From contig NC_043744.1 of assembly GCF_004337985.1 (NCBI RefSeq), positions 1,850,816 to 1,914,815 of the forward strand: DNA of 64,000 nucleotides. Reading direction: 5' to 3'. The position numbers and the translations under genes are program-made. Source of the DNA: Pyricularia pennisetigena. Taxonomy: Eukaryota; Ascomycota; Sordariomycetes; Magnaporthales; Pyriculariaceae. This document shows, one piece after another, positions 32,987-42,759 of this stretch. The notes below the pieces were generated by a model. The model had not been told where the DNA came from. It saw nothing but the letters and a program-made list of their open reading frames with translations, and did not search any database. Positions within the stretch are counted from its first letter, which is position 1; every line of letters starts with the position of its first letter.

Positions 32987-35299
32987 CTAGGGATTTATGA
33001 CCAGTGGAAGAACAAATAGGTTCCACAGCTGGTGTATGACTAGCAGGCTGAGAAATACAGTTTTTGCCTGACTGGAGAATGTCATAAGCGCATTGTGCTC
33101 CCGTGAATGCTGCGTCATCAATCCGGTCCAGGTAACAAACCCAATTTCTGAGAATGCCAGTGCGGCCGCGACGGTACACGCAAAAGCGTTGGACCTGTGC
33201 CTACCCTGCACTTGCAGCGTCTTAAATGTTGCGAGGTTGACTCGAACCCAGATGATAAGACTTGTGCAACATACACTCAAAGCCATATGCACTCCATACT
33301 CCGTTGGAACAAACATCTCGTAGCCAGGGATCAAGAGCAAAGCAGACAGCATCAGGACAGAAAAGTCCGATGCCGTCATCTGCCGTGCGACGATGTCTTG
33401 CTTGGGACTCTCCATCTTCTGTTCAGCCCGTTCCGCTGGTGCTGCGCGGCTAGGGCTGATCTTGAAGGTGTCTTCAAACATGTCAGACAGCGGATCACGT
33501 GGATCATTCGCCCTGTATCTGAATGACGGACTTTTGATATATTTTGTTCTTTCCGCCTCTTTCCTCTTCCTTTCTTCACGAGCCTCTTGTTCCTTCTTTG
33601 CCTCCTCTCTTGAGGCAAAGAATCGGCGTTGCTGTACTGGTTCTGGTTGGTTCTGCAGCAGCGCGGTACTGGAAGCCGTAGAAGGTTTCAAACCTCTGTG
33701 GGCCATGCTGGTGGCTGGCGCAGGAGGCACTTTGAACCAAAATGGACCGTGCTTATCGTTGACGGGCGCGTCATTAAAACTGCGCAAAGGTTGTTCAGGG
33801 GCGCTGAAGGGATTGAATGCACGAGGTGGTGATTCGGTGGGTTGCCAGTCCATCTCTGATGCGTATTCTGTGTGCTGCGGTACGTCATCCTGCCGGCCGA
33901 AGGTTGACCCGCGGGCGTTTTCAGGGGCAAACAAGCCACCGCGTGGTGAAATTTGCTGACCTCGAAGCGGTCCTTCTGTATACCTGGGCCGAATTTTGGG
34001 GGCCAGGCTTTGAGACTCAGTCTCGCTATCGCTCTCGCGCGCCGGAATTGGCGATACCAGTACCTCGTCCAACGTATCAAACATGCTATTACCTGATGGC
34101 TTCCTTTGAGAGGGTGGCGAAGCAGATTCCGGTAATTTCGGTGTTGACAAGCTTTTGCTACCGAAAAGTGGCGTTGTATCAACCCGAATTGAGCCTAACG
34201 CAAGTTTCGCGGTCTTGAGCAGGCATGTTAGTATGTGCATAGTGATGGGACAGAATCGTAATGACATACATAGAACATGAAAATGCATGTCAGAGAGTGC
34301 ATCGTGAGCTGCGCTGATACGGTGGAGCCATGCTCCCGTGAGATTTTGGGTATACCAGGTGCCAGAACACGAAAGAACATGATAACCGCTTGATAGGTAT
34401 ACCATGTCCCGATGCCTAGCAAGTGTTTCGTGAAGCCACGGACAGTCTTGACGAAGAAGGGATTCCACCAGAGACTGACTGCAGTGCCCATAATGCTCCA
34501 TTTCATGAGCCTTTCTGGGTCCGGCAGCACGGAGATCAACCATGCTAAGACCCCTAGGAGTTGTCTAATTCCAAAAGTATGCAGCCCAGGGAAGTCTGCC
34601 GTCGTGACAAGTTCTTGCATCATTTGCAAGTGCCACAATCCTTGCAAGATAAACCCAGCGAGCCACAGGTATCGTCCCGCTACAGCGAGCACGCCCAGAG
34701 GACCCCTGGCGCTTGCTTGCTCTGCAGTCCGAGCCTTCAGGCTCCGATCAATCATCCGCCGCAAATGATCCGTCTTGGCCGTATAGCCGGCCTGTGCTAT
34801 TCGTTCGAGGACCTTCGGTTCACATTTGGAGCAGGTCTGGGGGTATTGCCTCTCGAGGTTGTTGCGGAATTTGTAGAAGTCGCGCTCGCGGGCCTCATAT
34901 TCGGGGTCATCGGGATCTCCGGGTAGATATTGCGCCAAAGAGGCCGTAAATAGCCGTTGGTTTTTCAGGCAATCGGCACAGAAGACATCGTTATCGGGCT
35001 GTGATGCCAATAATTCTCCCATTGTTGGAGGCTTCTCATCGGTCCCTCCTGATGGCGCAGTTGCCTCGAGTGGAGGATCGGTAATCTCTCCTTTCTGAAT
35101 ATATACATGTCTTGTGTTCAGCGAAAGCTCATACTGAAGCCTGAAAAGATGGGCTGACAAGAAAACTCACCTCGTCTAGGTAGTTCGTTGCCTCGCAGGA
35201 AGGACACTCGAAGCGGCGGACGCTACCATCGTTGCGCGTTGAGGTCTTCCGGCCGCAATAAAAGCACGTCAGGTAAGCCTTTGACCTGAGGCGCGGCAT
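32987..35299 (-). CDS. IMA1: Ima1/Samp1-type inner nuclear membrane protein
   Basis: Integral protein of the inner nuclear membrane, orthologous to fission-yeast Ima1 and animal Samp1/NET5, which helps link chromatin and the nuclear envelope. The model is complement(join(32987..34213, 34270..35094, 35171..35299)), 726 aa. Exon 1 gives MPRLRSKAYLTCFYCGRK and ECPSCEATNYLDE. Together with FCADCLKNQ and CSKCEPKVLERI in exon 2 it provides four CxxC pairs, a zinc-binding Ima1 N-terminal domain. Membrane segments follow around residues 170-310. A long Ser/Pro-rich disordered region with a charged EEAKKEQEAREERKRKEAE helix comes next, then three more hydrophobic segments near the end (VLMLSALLLIPG, ALSVCCTSLIIWV, FLSLLVIHQLWNLFVLPLVI). 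The second acceptor is an AAG preceded by a good ACTAAC branch site. Divergent from ORC6. Confidence 0.9.
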
Positions 35300-35721
35300 G
35301 GTCGTCACGCACAAATACGCATTATCGGGAGAAATCTAAGGTCTGTTCTGGGTTTTGCTCCTCTCTCTAAGATTTTCACAGCGAGAGAAAGCCTCGTTTC
35401 AGGTCGAGCAAAGTATCGAATGCCTATTGCGATACAATTGATTGCTAGTGATAGTGCCACAGCTATTATGATATTTGTTGCCTGCCGGTCGCGGGGGAGA
35501 TTTTTGTTATGGTGACATCAGACCCACTATTTCTCCCAAGCAGACCAGGGATCCGGTGTTTTGGGAAGCTCCGACTGTCGCGTTCCTGAGTTCATCACTC
35601 AAGATTATTCCCTACAGTAGAAGATGAGCTGGATCGAAATTAATCAAACATCGATCGGGGCATATTAGTTTACTTACCCTCACGGTCTCCGAGGACAGGA
35701 TTTCCCATCCTATATCCAACA
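35300..35721. promoter_or_regulatory. Short bidirectional promoter, IMA1 / ORC6
   Basis: Only about 420 bp separate two start codons pointing apart, the shortest divergent gap in the window. A shared promoter is likely. CT-rich sequence lies at 35358-35372 on the IMA1 side. No obvious TATA box was seen. Confidence 0.5.
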
Positions 35722-37060
35722 ATGAACCGTACAATCCCCCAAACCATTCTCTCCCTACTTCCAACTCTTAATTCCGCCGAGCTCCCGCCGCCGCTCATAG
35801 ATCTCGCTGGCTCTCTGCTTTCACAGTCGCGGCACCTCCTCAGTTCGCTCAAGGCGGACGAGGAGATCGCAAGAACCTATGCGTGTGCTCATATAGCATG
35901 CGATAGGTAAGTATACCATTGGAATAAAACTAGACGTACCACAGCTGGCCCAAGTATTAACCACAATGATGGCGCAAAGACTCAAGACTTCACTCAACCT
36001 TCCACCAATCGAGCCCCGTCCACCCATCCCGCCTCGTGTTTACAAGCGACTATACACACATCTCGATAGCATCCTGCCTATCATATCGACCCCAAACCCA
36101 AGATCTGGAGCAAGGGGCAAAAATGGGGCGGTGACAACTCCCAGCAGTGTCAGATTCCGGGATGCGTTGGTTGAGTCACCATCATCAGGTCGCCGCGGCG
36201 CCAGGGGAGAGCGTCCGACCCCCAGCAAAGAACAAACACTAGCACAGTTTAGGTCCTCAGGCACCGGCGGCAAAGGTTCGGCGAGAACCCCGGCGAATGA
36301 CCAACCGGGAAGCTTAGCGAACACGTCGAGAAGCGCACATCATCCGCCATGGCTACGTCCAACGGCCCGTTTTGTATGTGCCGACCTGGAAGAGACACGT
36401 GTGCTTCCTTTTGTCATGGCAGGTCTTGACGCGATCGTCACGCCTTATGGAAAGCCCACAAACGACGAATGGGTACAACAGAACATGACAGCGCTTCTGG
36501 CGGCCATTGTGTTCTACTCCACACGCGCGGCAGCAAATAATGCAGCAAATGCTACCGCTAACGGCGAGGGTGCTGCCGCCGGAAATCTGAGCAACGAGCA
36601 GTACAAGATTATTGAGAAACGTCTTTTAAATGCCATAGCAAAAGCCCGTCGAGAAGTTGTCGTGCCTGGTGCTCACGATGCCTCATCTGGTCATCCCGGT
36701 CAGGAGGGCGACGCCGATGGAAACAGCAAAATCGATGCCTGGTCACAATGGTCTGATTTGAAGGCTAGAGGGCTCAAGCAAGCATTAATGGTGGTCAATG
36801 ACCGCAAGTGGCTTGAGGATGATTGGTTCCGTGGCATAGACGATTTAACAGATGCTCAGGTTTTGGCCGATAGCCACAGTACAGATAACTCTGCCAATGA
36901 TGGCGTTCAGCTTCGCAGGGCTGACACAATGCTACAAGAGAGGCACGACTATCTTAGCGAGAGGAGACGACGGGATTATCGCATCTGGAAGGCCCAAATT
37001 CTAAAAAAGATGTCTGTCCTAGAGCAAACATCCAGCATTCCTATGGAAGTTGATTCATGA
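35722..37060 (+). CDS. ORC6: Origin recognition complex subunit 6
   Basis: Smallest subunit of the origin recognition complex, needed to load the MCM helicase. The model is join(35722..35906, 35980..37060), 421 aa. The N-terminal helices (IPQTILSLLPTLNSAELPPPLIDLAGSLLSQSRHLLSSLKADEEIARTYACAHIACDR region, residues 5-62) are a cyclin-like half, and the splice leads to RLKTSLNLPPIEPRPPIPPRVYKRLYTHLD, the most conserved fungal Orc6 block. A disordered stretch (residues 105-180) has SP and TP sites, which suits cell-cycle kinase control. A second helical region follows (residues 180-280) after RPTARFVCADLEETRVLPFVMAGLD. The C-terminal helix RRRRDYRIWKAQILKKM resembles the Orc6 tail that contacts the rest of ORC. 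Confidence 0.88.
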
Positions 37061-37150
37061 AAATCAACATTAGACTTGGGTTTTTGAGATGAAAACTCAA
37101 TCCTGGCATCACATGGAATGAGTTCTAGCGAAAATTCCGTGGCCGTGTAT

Positions 37151-38444
37151 CTAAACTCCAGCAGTCTGGAAACATTTGATGGCATCAACGATACTCTCTT
37201 CCAAAGTCCGCCACGTGATGCCCAAGATCTTGTTCGTCTCGGAGTTGTCGAAGCGGTAACGCTTGTCTTCCGGCAGGATCTCACCACCCTTGACATCATT
37301 AGGCGGCAGTTTGTCGGCATACTTGTCTCCAAAGTGCTTCTTGGTCACCTCGTATATTTCGCGATTGCTGAATGTCCCGGCCGTCGTGAAGAGGCGCTTG
37401 CCGCCTGCTTCAGGGACCTCCATAGCACGGATGTGGGCTTCTGCGACGTCACGCACGTCAATCCAGATGAACGCCAGGCCCGTGTCCGGGATGGCGTTAT
37501 CTTCCCTCCACTTTCCCCGCAGCAGATTCACAATCCGCTCGTTCGAAGTGTTGACGGATTCAAGGTTGGCAAAATAGGGAACTACGGGCCCGAAAACCAT
37601 GGGTGGGTTGATGGTGACAAGGTCGAACTTGACACCCGAGGCTGGGTCGCGGACGAAGGCCCACGCCGCTTCCTCTGCGAGCTTCTTCGATGCTCTGTAC
37701 GCATTGGGTTTGTCGTTCGGGTTCGAAACCGCCTTCTCCAGGGTGATGGGGTTCCATGAAGATTCGTTGAACAGTGTGTTTGGGTCCGTCCCGCGCTCCG
37801 GGTCGAGGATGGCGGCGAACGATGAGGTAATCACTACTCGCTTGACACTAGGGGCGGAGCGAGCTATCGCCTTGAGAATACCCGTGGTCCCAATTACGGC
37901 GGGATCGATGAGATCCTTGGGGTCGCCTGGCGATGGTCAGTCGACCTCGTCACTCCCATCGTGACAGTCTAGGGCTTACCTATGTTGAAGTGAAAGGGGG
38001 ACGCAGTGTGGAGAACGAGCTCGACGCCTGGCGTCTTGACCACCTCGTCAAACGCATCCGGCTTGGCGATGTCGGGAACAATGGCAATATCCAGCGCATC
38101 CTTGCCAACATTGGGGTGCGCATCACGGATTATCTTGGCCTTCTCTTCGCTCCGCACGGTTGTGATGACCTTGTAGCCCTTCTCGAGGAGCTGGTCAAGC
38201 GTGTGCGCTGAGATGGTCAAGATGTGTCAGTGGTCTCGGGACTTTTACTTGTTGAAATATGTCTCAGTCCTCATCAAGCCTCACGCTGGACGTACCTGCT
38301 ATGAAGCCGGACCCGCCTATAATCGGAGTTTCAGAGTCAGTAGTGAGGACTATTTTCTATGGCATTCGAATACTTCAGATCATATGGCGAGATCTGTGCG
38401 GGGTTTCAGCTACCTGTGAGGAGAACCTTGGGTTTTGAGCTCAT
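37151..38444 (-). CDS. NAD(P)H-dependent aldehyde/ketone reductase, Gre2/dihydroflavonol-reductase type
   Basis: Extended short-chain dehydrogenase that reduces aldehydes or ketones such as methylglyoxal with NADPH. The model is complement(join(37151..37926, 37980..38207, 38296..38316, 38414..38444)), 351 aa. The nucleotide-binding loop is built from three exons: KVLLTG, GSGFIA (a 21-nt exon) and AHTLDQLLEKGY, giving the TGGSGFIAxH pattern. TVRS after the second strand favours NADPH. The active site has Ser in VVITSSFAAI and the YRASK motif (NAYRASKKLAEEAAW). VTINPPMVFGP and FIWIDVRDVAEAHI are typical of the subfamily. Its stop lies only 90 bp from the ORC6 stop on the other strand, so the two 3' UTRs very probably overlap. 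The natural substrate is unknown. Confidence 0.9.
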
Positions 38445-39042
38445 GATGACGAGAAATGGTTGCGTTCAGATTATCTCAAGTGCGGTAAAGTACTGTTGAA
38501 GATTAGGGGATTCAAAAAAAAAAATCAAATGGGCAATCCAAATCACATTATGTTTGGATTATCGCAAGCAATTAAGATGAGAGAGACAGGCTGTCACGTC
38601 ATCTATATTCCGTCACTCATCACTACACTACTAAGCGACCCGCATACTCGCACCAGATACGGAACGCGGTCAGCGGGGAAGTGGAGAGCTCCCTGAGCTT
38701 GCCTATCCAATGATGAACCTCAACTTCCTTAGTAAAGTTGATCGATCAATCGGATTTCGGGCTCTGGGAACGGAGACCCTAATCATAACGCTGGCTTCGG
38801 AGGAAACGGTAACAGCCCGGGTTTCGGAATTACTAGGCACAAGAAAATTCCCCTTAAAACGTTGGGTACAACTCGGAGACCAGTTTTGGCTTGTAAGTCT
38901 AGACATGATGTTCTCTACAGTAGAGCACGGGGATTCAACACTGCAGATTACTGATCGATGTATCACCTGACGGGCGAGAAATAGCCAAGCTTAAAATACT
39001 AATACTTTCGACCATATCCAGTAATCTCCCAACGTTCATGGA

Positions 39043-39098
39043 CTTGACCTCCCTATACCTTTAGGCAAAGCTTGACCTCCCTATACCTTTAGGCAAAG
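39043..39098. repeat. Perfect 28-bp tandem duplication
   Basis: A 28-bp unit beginning CTTGACCTCCCTATACC and ending TTTAGGCAAAG is present twice without mismatch, at 39043-39070 and 39071-39098. It is a recent duplication in non-coding DNA. Confidence 0.93.
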
Positions 39099-39396
39099 AC
39101 GCGTTGCGCATTGTGCTCGCTTACGCAATCCGGGCTAGGTGACGCCGGTGATGCAAGTCCATCATTATCTTGCGGAACATGAGATCATGGCCGGCGAGCG
39201 TTGGGCAGCGAGGCCAGGAGTATGGCGGGCGTTCCTTGAAGTCCGTGATTTATAGCTCAGGTCACAGCTACGAATCCCGTGCTGCATATCGACGTACCTA
39301 TAAAGGGCCGGGTGGCCGATTCTGAAACCCCGCGGTCTGCGCCTAGTAGTCGGCGTGGAGCATCGTAGTGGTAGACAAGTAGAAAACAAGAGAATA

Positions 39397-39464
39397 ATTT
39401 TTTTATTTTATTTTTTTTTTATTTTTTTTTATTTTTTTTTTAAAAAAAAAAAAAAAAAAAAAAA
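39397..39464. repeat. T-rich block followed by poly-A (self-complementary)
   Basis: About 45 nt of T interrupted by single A residues, directly followed by about 23 A. The junction can fold into a long A/T hairpin. It may be a decayed retroelement tail, simple-sequence expansion, or an assembly artefact. Confidence 0.8.
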
Positions 39465-40193
39465 GGTCGAGCGGCGCATGCCACCACTAGGTTTGCTCTG
39501 CTTGAGCTGTGGTGCCCAAGCTGGTTGCGGATGATGGAGAAGTATTTGTTGGCGGAGGACTTGATGGCAGCGGCCGGGACCATAAACCGACGCCTCGCCA
39601 TCGTTGTAGACAGTTGGGTAAACCGACTGCGAGTCGGGCCAAGACAGCTACGGGCTCATCAATGTTTATCAGGATGGCCATGGTAGCCTTCATAGCTAAC
39701 GGTGAACATGAGATGTCAATACATATGCTGTAGATAAGGTTTCCAAGCCAGTAACATGACTATAAACTCGTTGATGTAGACCATCCTAGACAGCACCACT
39801 AGCCAGAGAAGTTCCATGGATCAAAGGCGCCTAATTGGCAGTCATATACTTGGCGGTCTATGTTATCCATCTCGTGTATTCGCTATCATCCGATGTCGAT
39901 GCTATGGGCATCAGTGCAGTCACCTAAAAGTACAGTCCAATGATATGTGGACTCTACTGGATAGTCCAATTTTCAGTCATGTTGTGAGCAAAAAGAATGC
40001 TGACAACAGGAGGCGTGTATGTGATCTATACTAACAAACGCCTGCCACTTTGCCATATCGATATCAAGTTTATATATGTCAAATTTCATGGCCCGCCAAT
40101 CCCCTCTAGTGACAAAAGAAGCCGCTCCAAACGCCAGTCCCAACAATGACCTTGAACTATGCTCGTAATTTCATAGACATCCTTGTCTTCATC

Positions 40194-41651
40194 TCACAGG
40201 AAATAGTCCCCCGGGCCTCTACGCCCAGCAGGGACATGGCGCTGTTCATCAGGCACTGCGGAGAATATGCTGAATTTGGTGTTCAGGTCGCGGTCGACTG
40301 CCATGATGGAGGCAACGTTGCCGCACCTGTAACAATAATTCGGCGCAGACCAGACAGTGACGACAGATTTCTGGGCAAAGTGATACTACGTTGTGGCAAA
40401 TGTAAGTATCGGCATGAAACAAGGACTTAAACCTAAGGAGCGGCGGGAGAGTGCTGAACATACCTTGTAACCCTCGTTCACAAGCTGGTGAGCTCTCGCA
40501 ATAGTCTGCAACCTGTTGACATGGTTGAACTCGGTAGCAACCTTGTCACCAAACAGCCAGCCAGCACCACGCGGACTAACAGCCCAAGTGTCGATGTCTT
40601 CCGGGTCGCTCCAGACCAGATCACAAAAGGCACCCTCGTGAGGAATCTCCTGTGCTCTTGCTACGACTCGGATTTGATCGATAGTGCGGATCTCTGGAGA
40701 CAAACCGCCGTGAACGCAGAGGACTGAGCCGTCTACAATGGCAGCGAGAACTAAGAAATCAAAGACTTGACAACAAGCCTTCCACACCGAGGCATTGCCG
40801 TATTTCTGTTGACATTCTTCATAGAATCCGTATACCTGAGTGATTTGTCGAGATTCGTGGTTTCCACGAACAAGAACGATACGATCAGGATACCTAGGTA
40901 GTGGCCGTGTCAGTCAGAACCATGATGAGAAAAGAGCTAGACATCGATACTCGCTGGTGGTTGCAGCCGGGTAAGAGCTTACTTTGCTTTTAAGCACATG
41001 AGCAGTGTGAAAGTCTCAAGACTGAAGTATCCACGGTCAACGAAATCGCCCAGGAAAACAAAGCGGGTGTCAGCAGCCGGGGAAGGCGAAGCGGTAGACT
41101 TTTCCAAAGTGTCATCGGCTGGCTGGGCCGATTGATCTGCGCTGTCACCGCCACCCTCCTCGGTTGCGCCGCCAGCGCTGGAGCTCCGGATCCTTTTTCT
41201 CAGCTTTGGATCCGTGATCTCTGTTGGTGGCTCGAGATCTTCTGATGTGATGACTGTTGTTGCGGTCTGGGGAGCTTGAACGCTTGTCTCGCCTGGCATT
41301 CCTCCGGCCACACGGAAAAGCTCGAGCAAGTCGTAGAACTGCCCATGTATGTCTCCACAAATCACAACTGGTGTGACGACGGGTTGGATGTTCGACTCTG
41401 CGATTGGTACAGCCCTGTTAGTCAAAGCAAAGGCCTAGTAGACAGCAGCACAAGAGTCAAGACTGATTGCTTGTGAGCATTGTGACAGGGATCACCATAC
41501 CCTCCATAAGAACCTCCTTCACCATTTCGCATAGCTGTTTCATCACCGCCTCTGGAAGATAATGGCATCGCTTTGCTTCTTCCAGCCATTCGTCCAAGCC
41601 CGCTCCCGGGCGCATGTTTGCTGGCCCGGGCTTCGGCACGGTGGAAGTCAT
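40194..41651 (-). CDS. PPG1: PP2A-like serine/threonine phosphatase catalytic subunit, Ppg1 type
   Basis: Metal-dependent protein phosphatase of the PPP family. Yeast Ppg1 acts in glycogen storage and, in the Far complex, in control of mitophagy. The model is complement(join(40194..40385, 40464..40893, 40983..41397, 41501..41651)), 395 aa. Metal and catalytic motifs are intact: GDIHG (residues 65-69), GDFVDRG (167-173), RGNHESR, VHGGLSP, WSDPED and [11 protein letters not shown]. The C-terminus is GDYFL, the end methylated in PP2A-class enzymes. [21 protein letters not shown] is characteristic of the Ppg1 branch. A low-complexity insertion of about 70 residues (87-159), with a [13 protein letters not shown] element, separates GDIHG from GDFVDRG; typical PP2A has almost nothing there. 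The ATG at 41651 is the first that gives a family-like N-terminus. Confidence 0.9.
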
Positions 41652-42759
41652 GGTATCGTTGCGGTCTGTGGTGTCGGAGCTGGTAGCTGACGGGCCCTGG
41701 TCGCGTAAGGAATGCGACGGGAGAATTCAGCAGTTTGAATCGATGCCAAGGTCTAACCGACTTCGGTCGTTCGCCGGTCGGCACGTGTTAGGAATCGTTG
41801 AAAAAAACTTCGCAATAGTTTTCGCCGTTTCGTGAAACGTGTTGATAGACTGACTGCTCTCCCTGTCACTGGCGAGGTATAACAAGATAGGGGCGAGCCC
41901 TACAGCGGTCTGGTTGCCTTCGGCGGGGTTGGGTGAGTGAGAACTCGGGCTGTGCTTGAGGGCAAGATCTCGCTACCGTGCGCGTCAAGCAAACTCTTCG
42001 AGCAAAGAGAGCGCCTGGGTTTAATGGGAATAATTGGACTAATATCGGCGCTTTGCTGTTTGGCTTCAAGAACAAGGAGGTTGGCGCAGGCGATAGTAGT
42101 TGGGTTCCTACTGTACCACGCAGGCGCCTCTCCACATGGACAATTCGGGTGGGGACATAGATGAACCAGTGTACTGACTGTGGTTGTGGTTGGCTACCCT
42201 GGAACGACAGTCACGGACCAACGATTAATCCCACCTTATCCGCCAAGACATTTGGGATCGCTCCGCTTGCCATCTGACCCACTATTGTCACCTTCTCAGC
42301 TTGCATCATCAGAACCCTTGACACACATCGCGCGCATGGACCCTAGGCGGTGATGGATGCCCGCTAAACCAGCAAGATAAAGTGCCCATAGACGAAGGAA
42401 AAGGTCAACGTCTGGGAGAGAAAGTGTCTTCATTAGTATCGCGCGTCGCCGCGCCGGATCTAACCTCATTCAGATCCTCAAAGCTGTCTCACATGCGCGT
42501 TTGCCGACGACCGCACGGCCTGCGGAACGGTGAAAGCTTGGGTAAGTCAACATCAGCTTGAGGTGTGTCAACTGCCTCTTTCTTCCCTTCGTGAGACAGA
42601 AAGTCTACAAAAAACTATTTCACCAAAGGCAAGAAGTGCAAGCTATTATCACTTATTGACTGCGCTTTTTTTTTCTTTTTCTCTCTCTTTTCTTTCAAAT
42701 ATTTCTAACATAACCATCAGTCTTTTCACATTATTCGCCCTCAAAATTCTCAAATTACC
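41652..42759. promoter_or_regulatory. Divergent intergenic region PPG1 / UPF3
   Basis: About 1.1 kb that must include both promoters. On the UPF3 side a pyrimidine tract (42661-42700) precedes the start by about 60 bp, a typical fungal core-promoter feature. No further gene is supported. Confidence 0.45.

Larger units (their letters stand above)
38445..40193. other. Intergenic: upstream of the reductase, downstream of PPG1
   Basis: About 1.75 kb without a supported gene. It contains a perfect 28-bp tandem duplication (39043-39098) and a T-rich/A-rich block (39397-39464). Otherwise no feature. Confidence 0.4.

Noticed and set aside
41979..42164. Two short plus-strand frames upstream of UPF3
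   Set aside because: Overlap each other in different frames inside the divergent promoter; no support.
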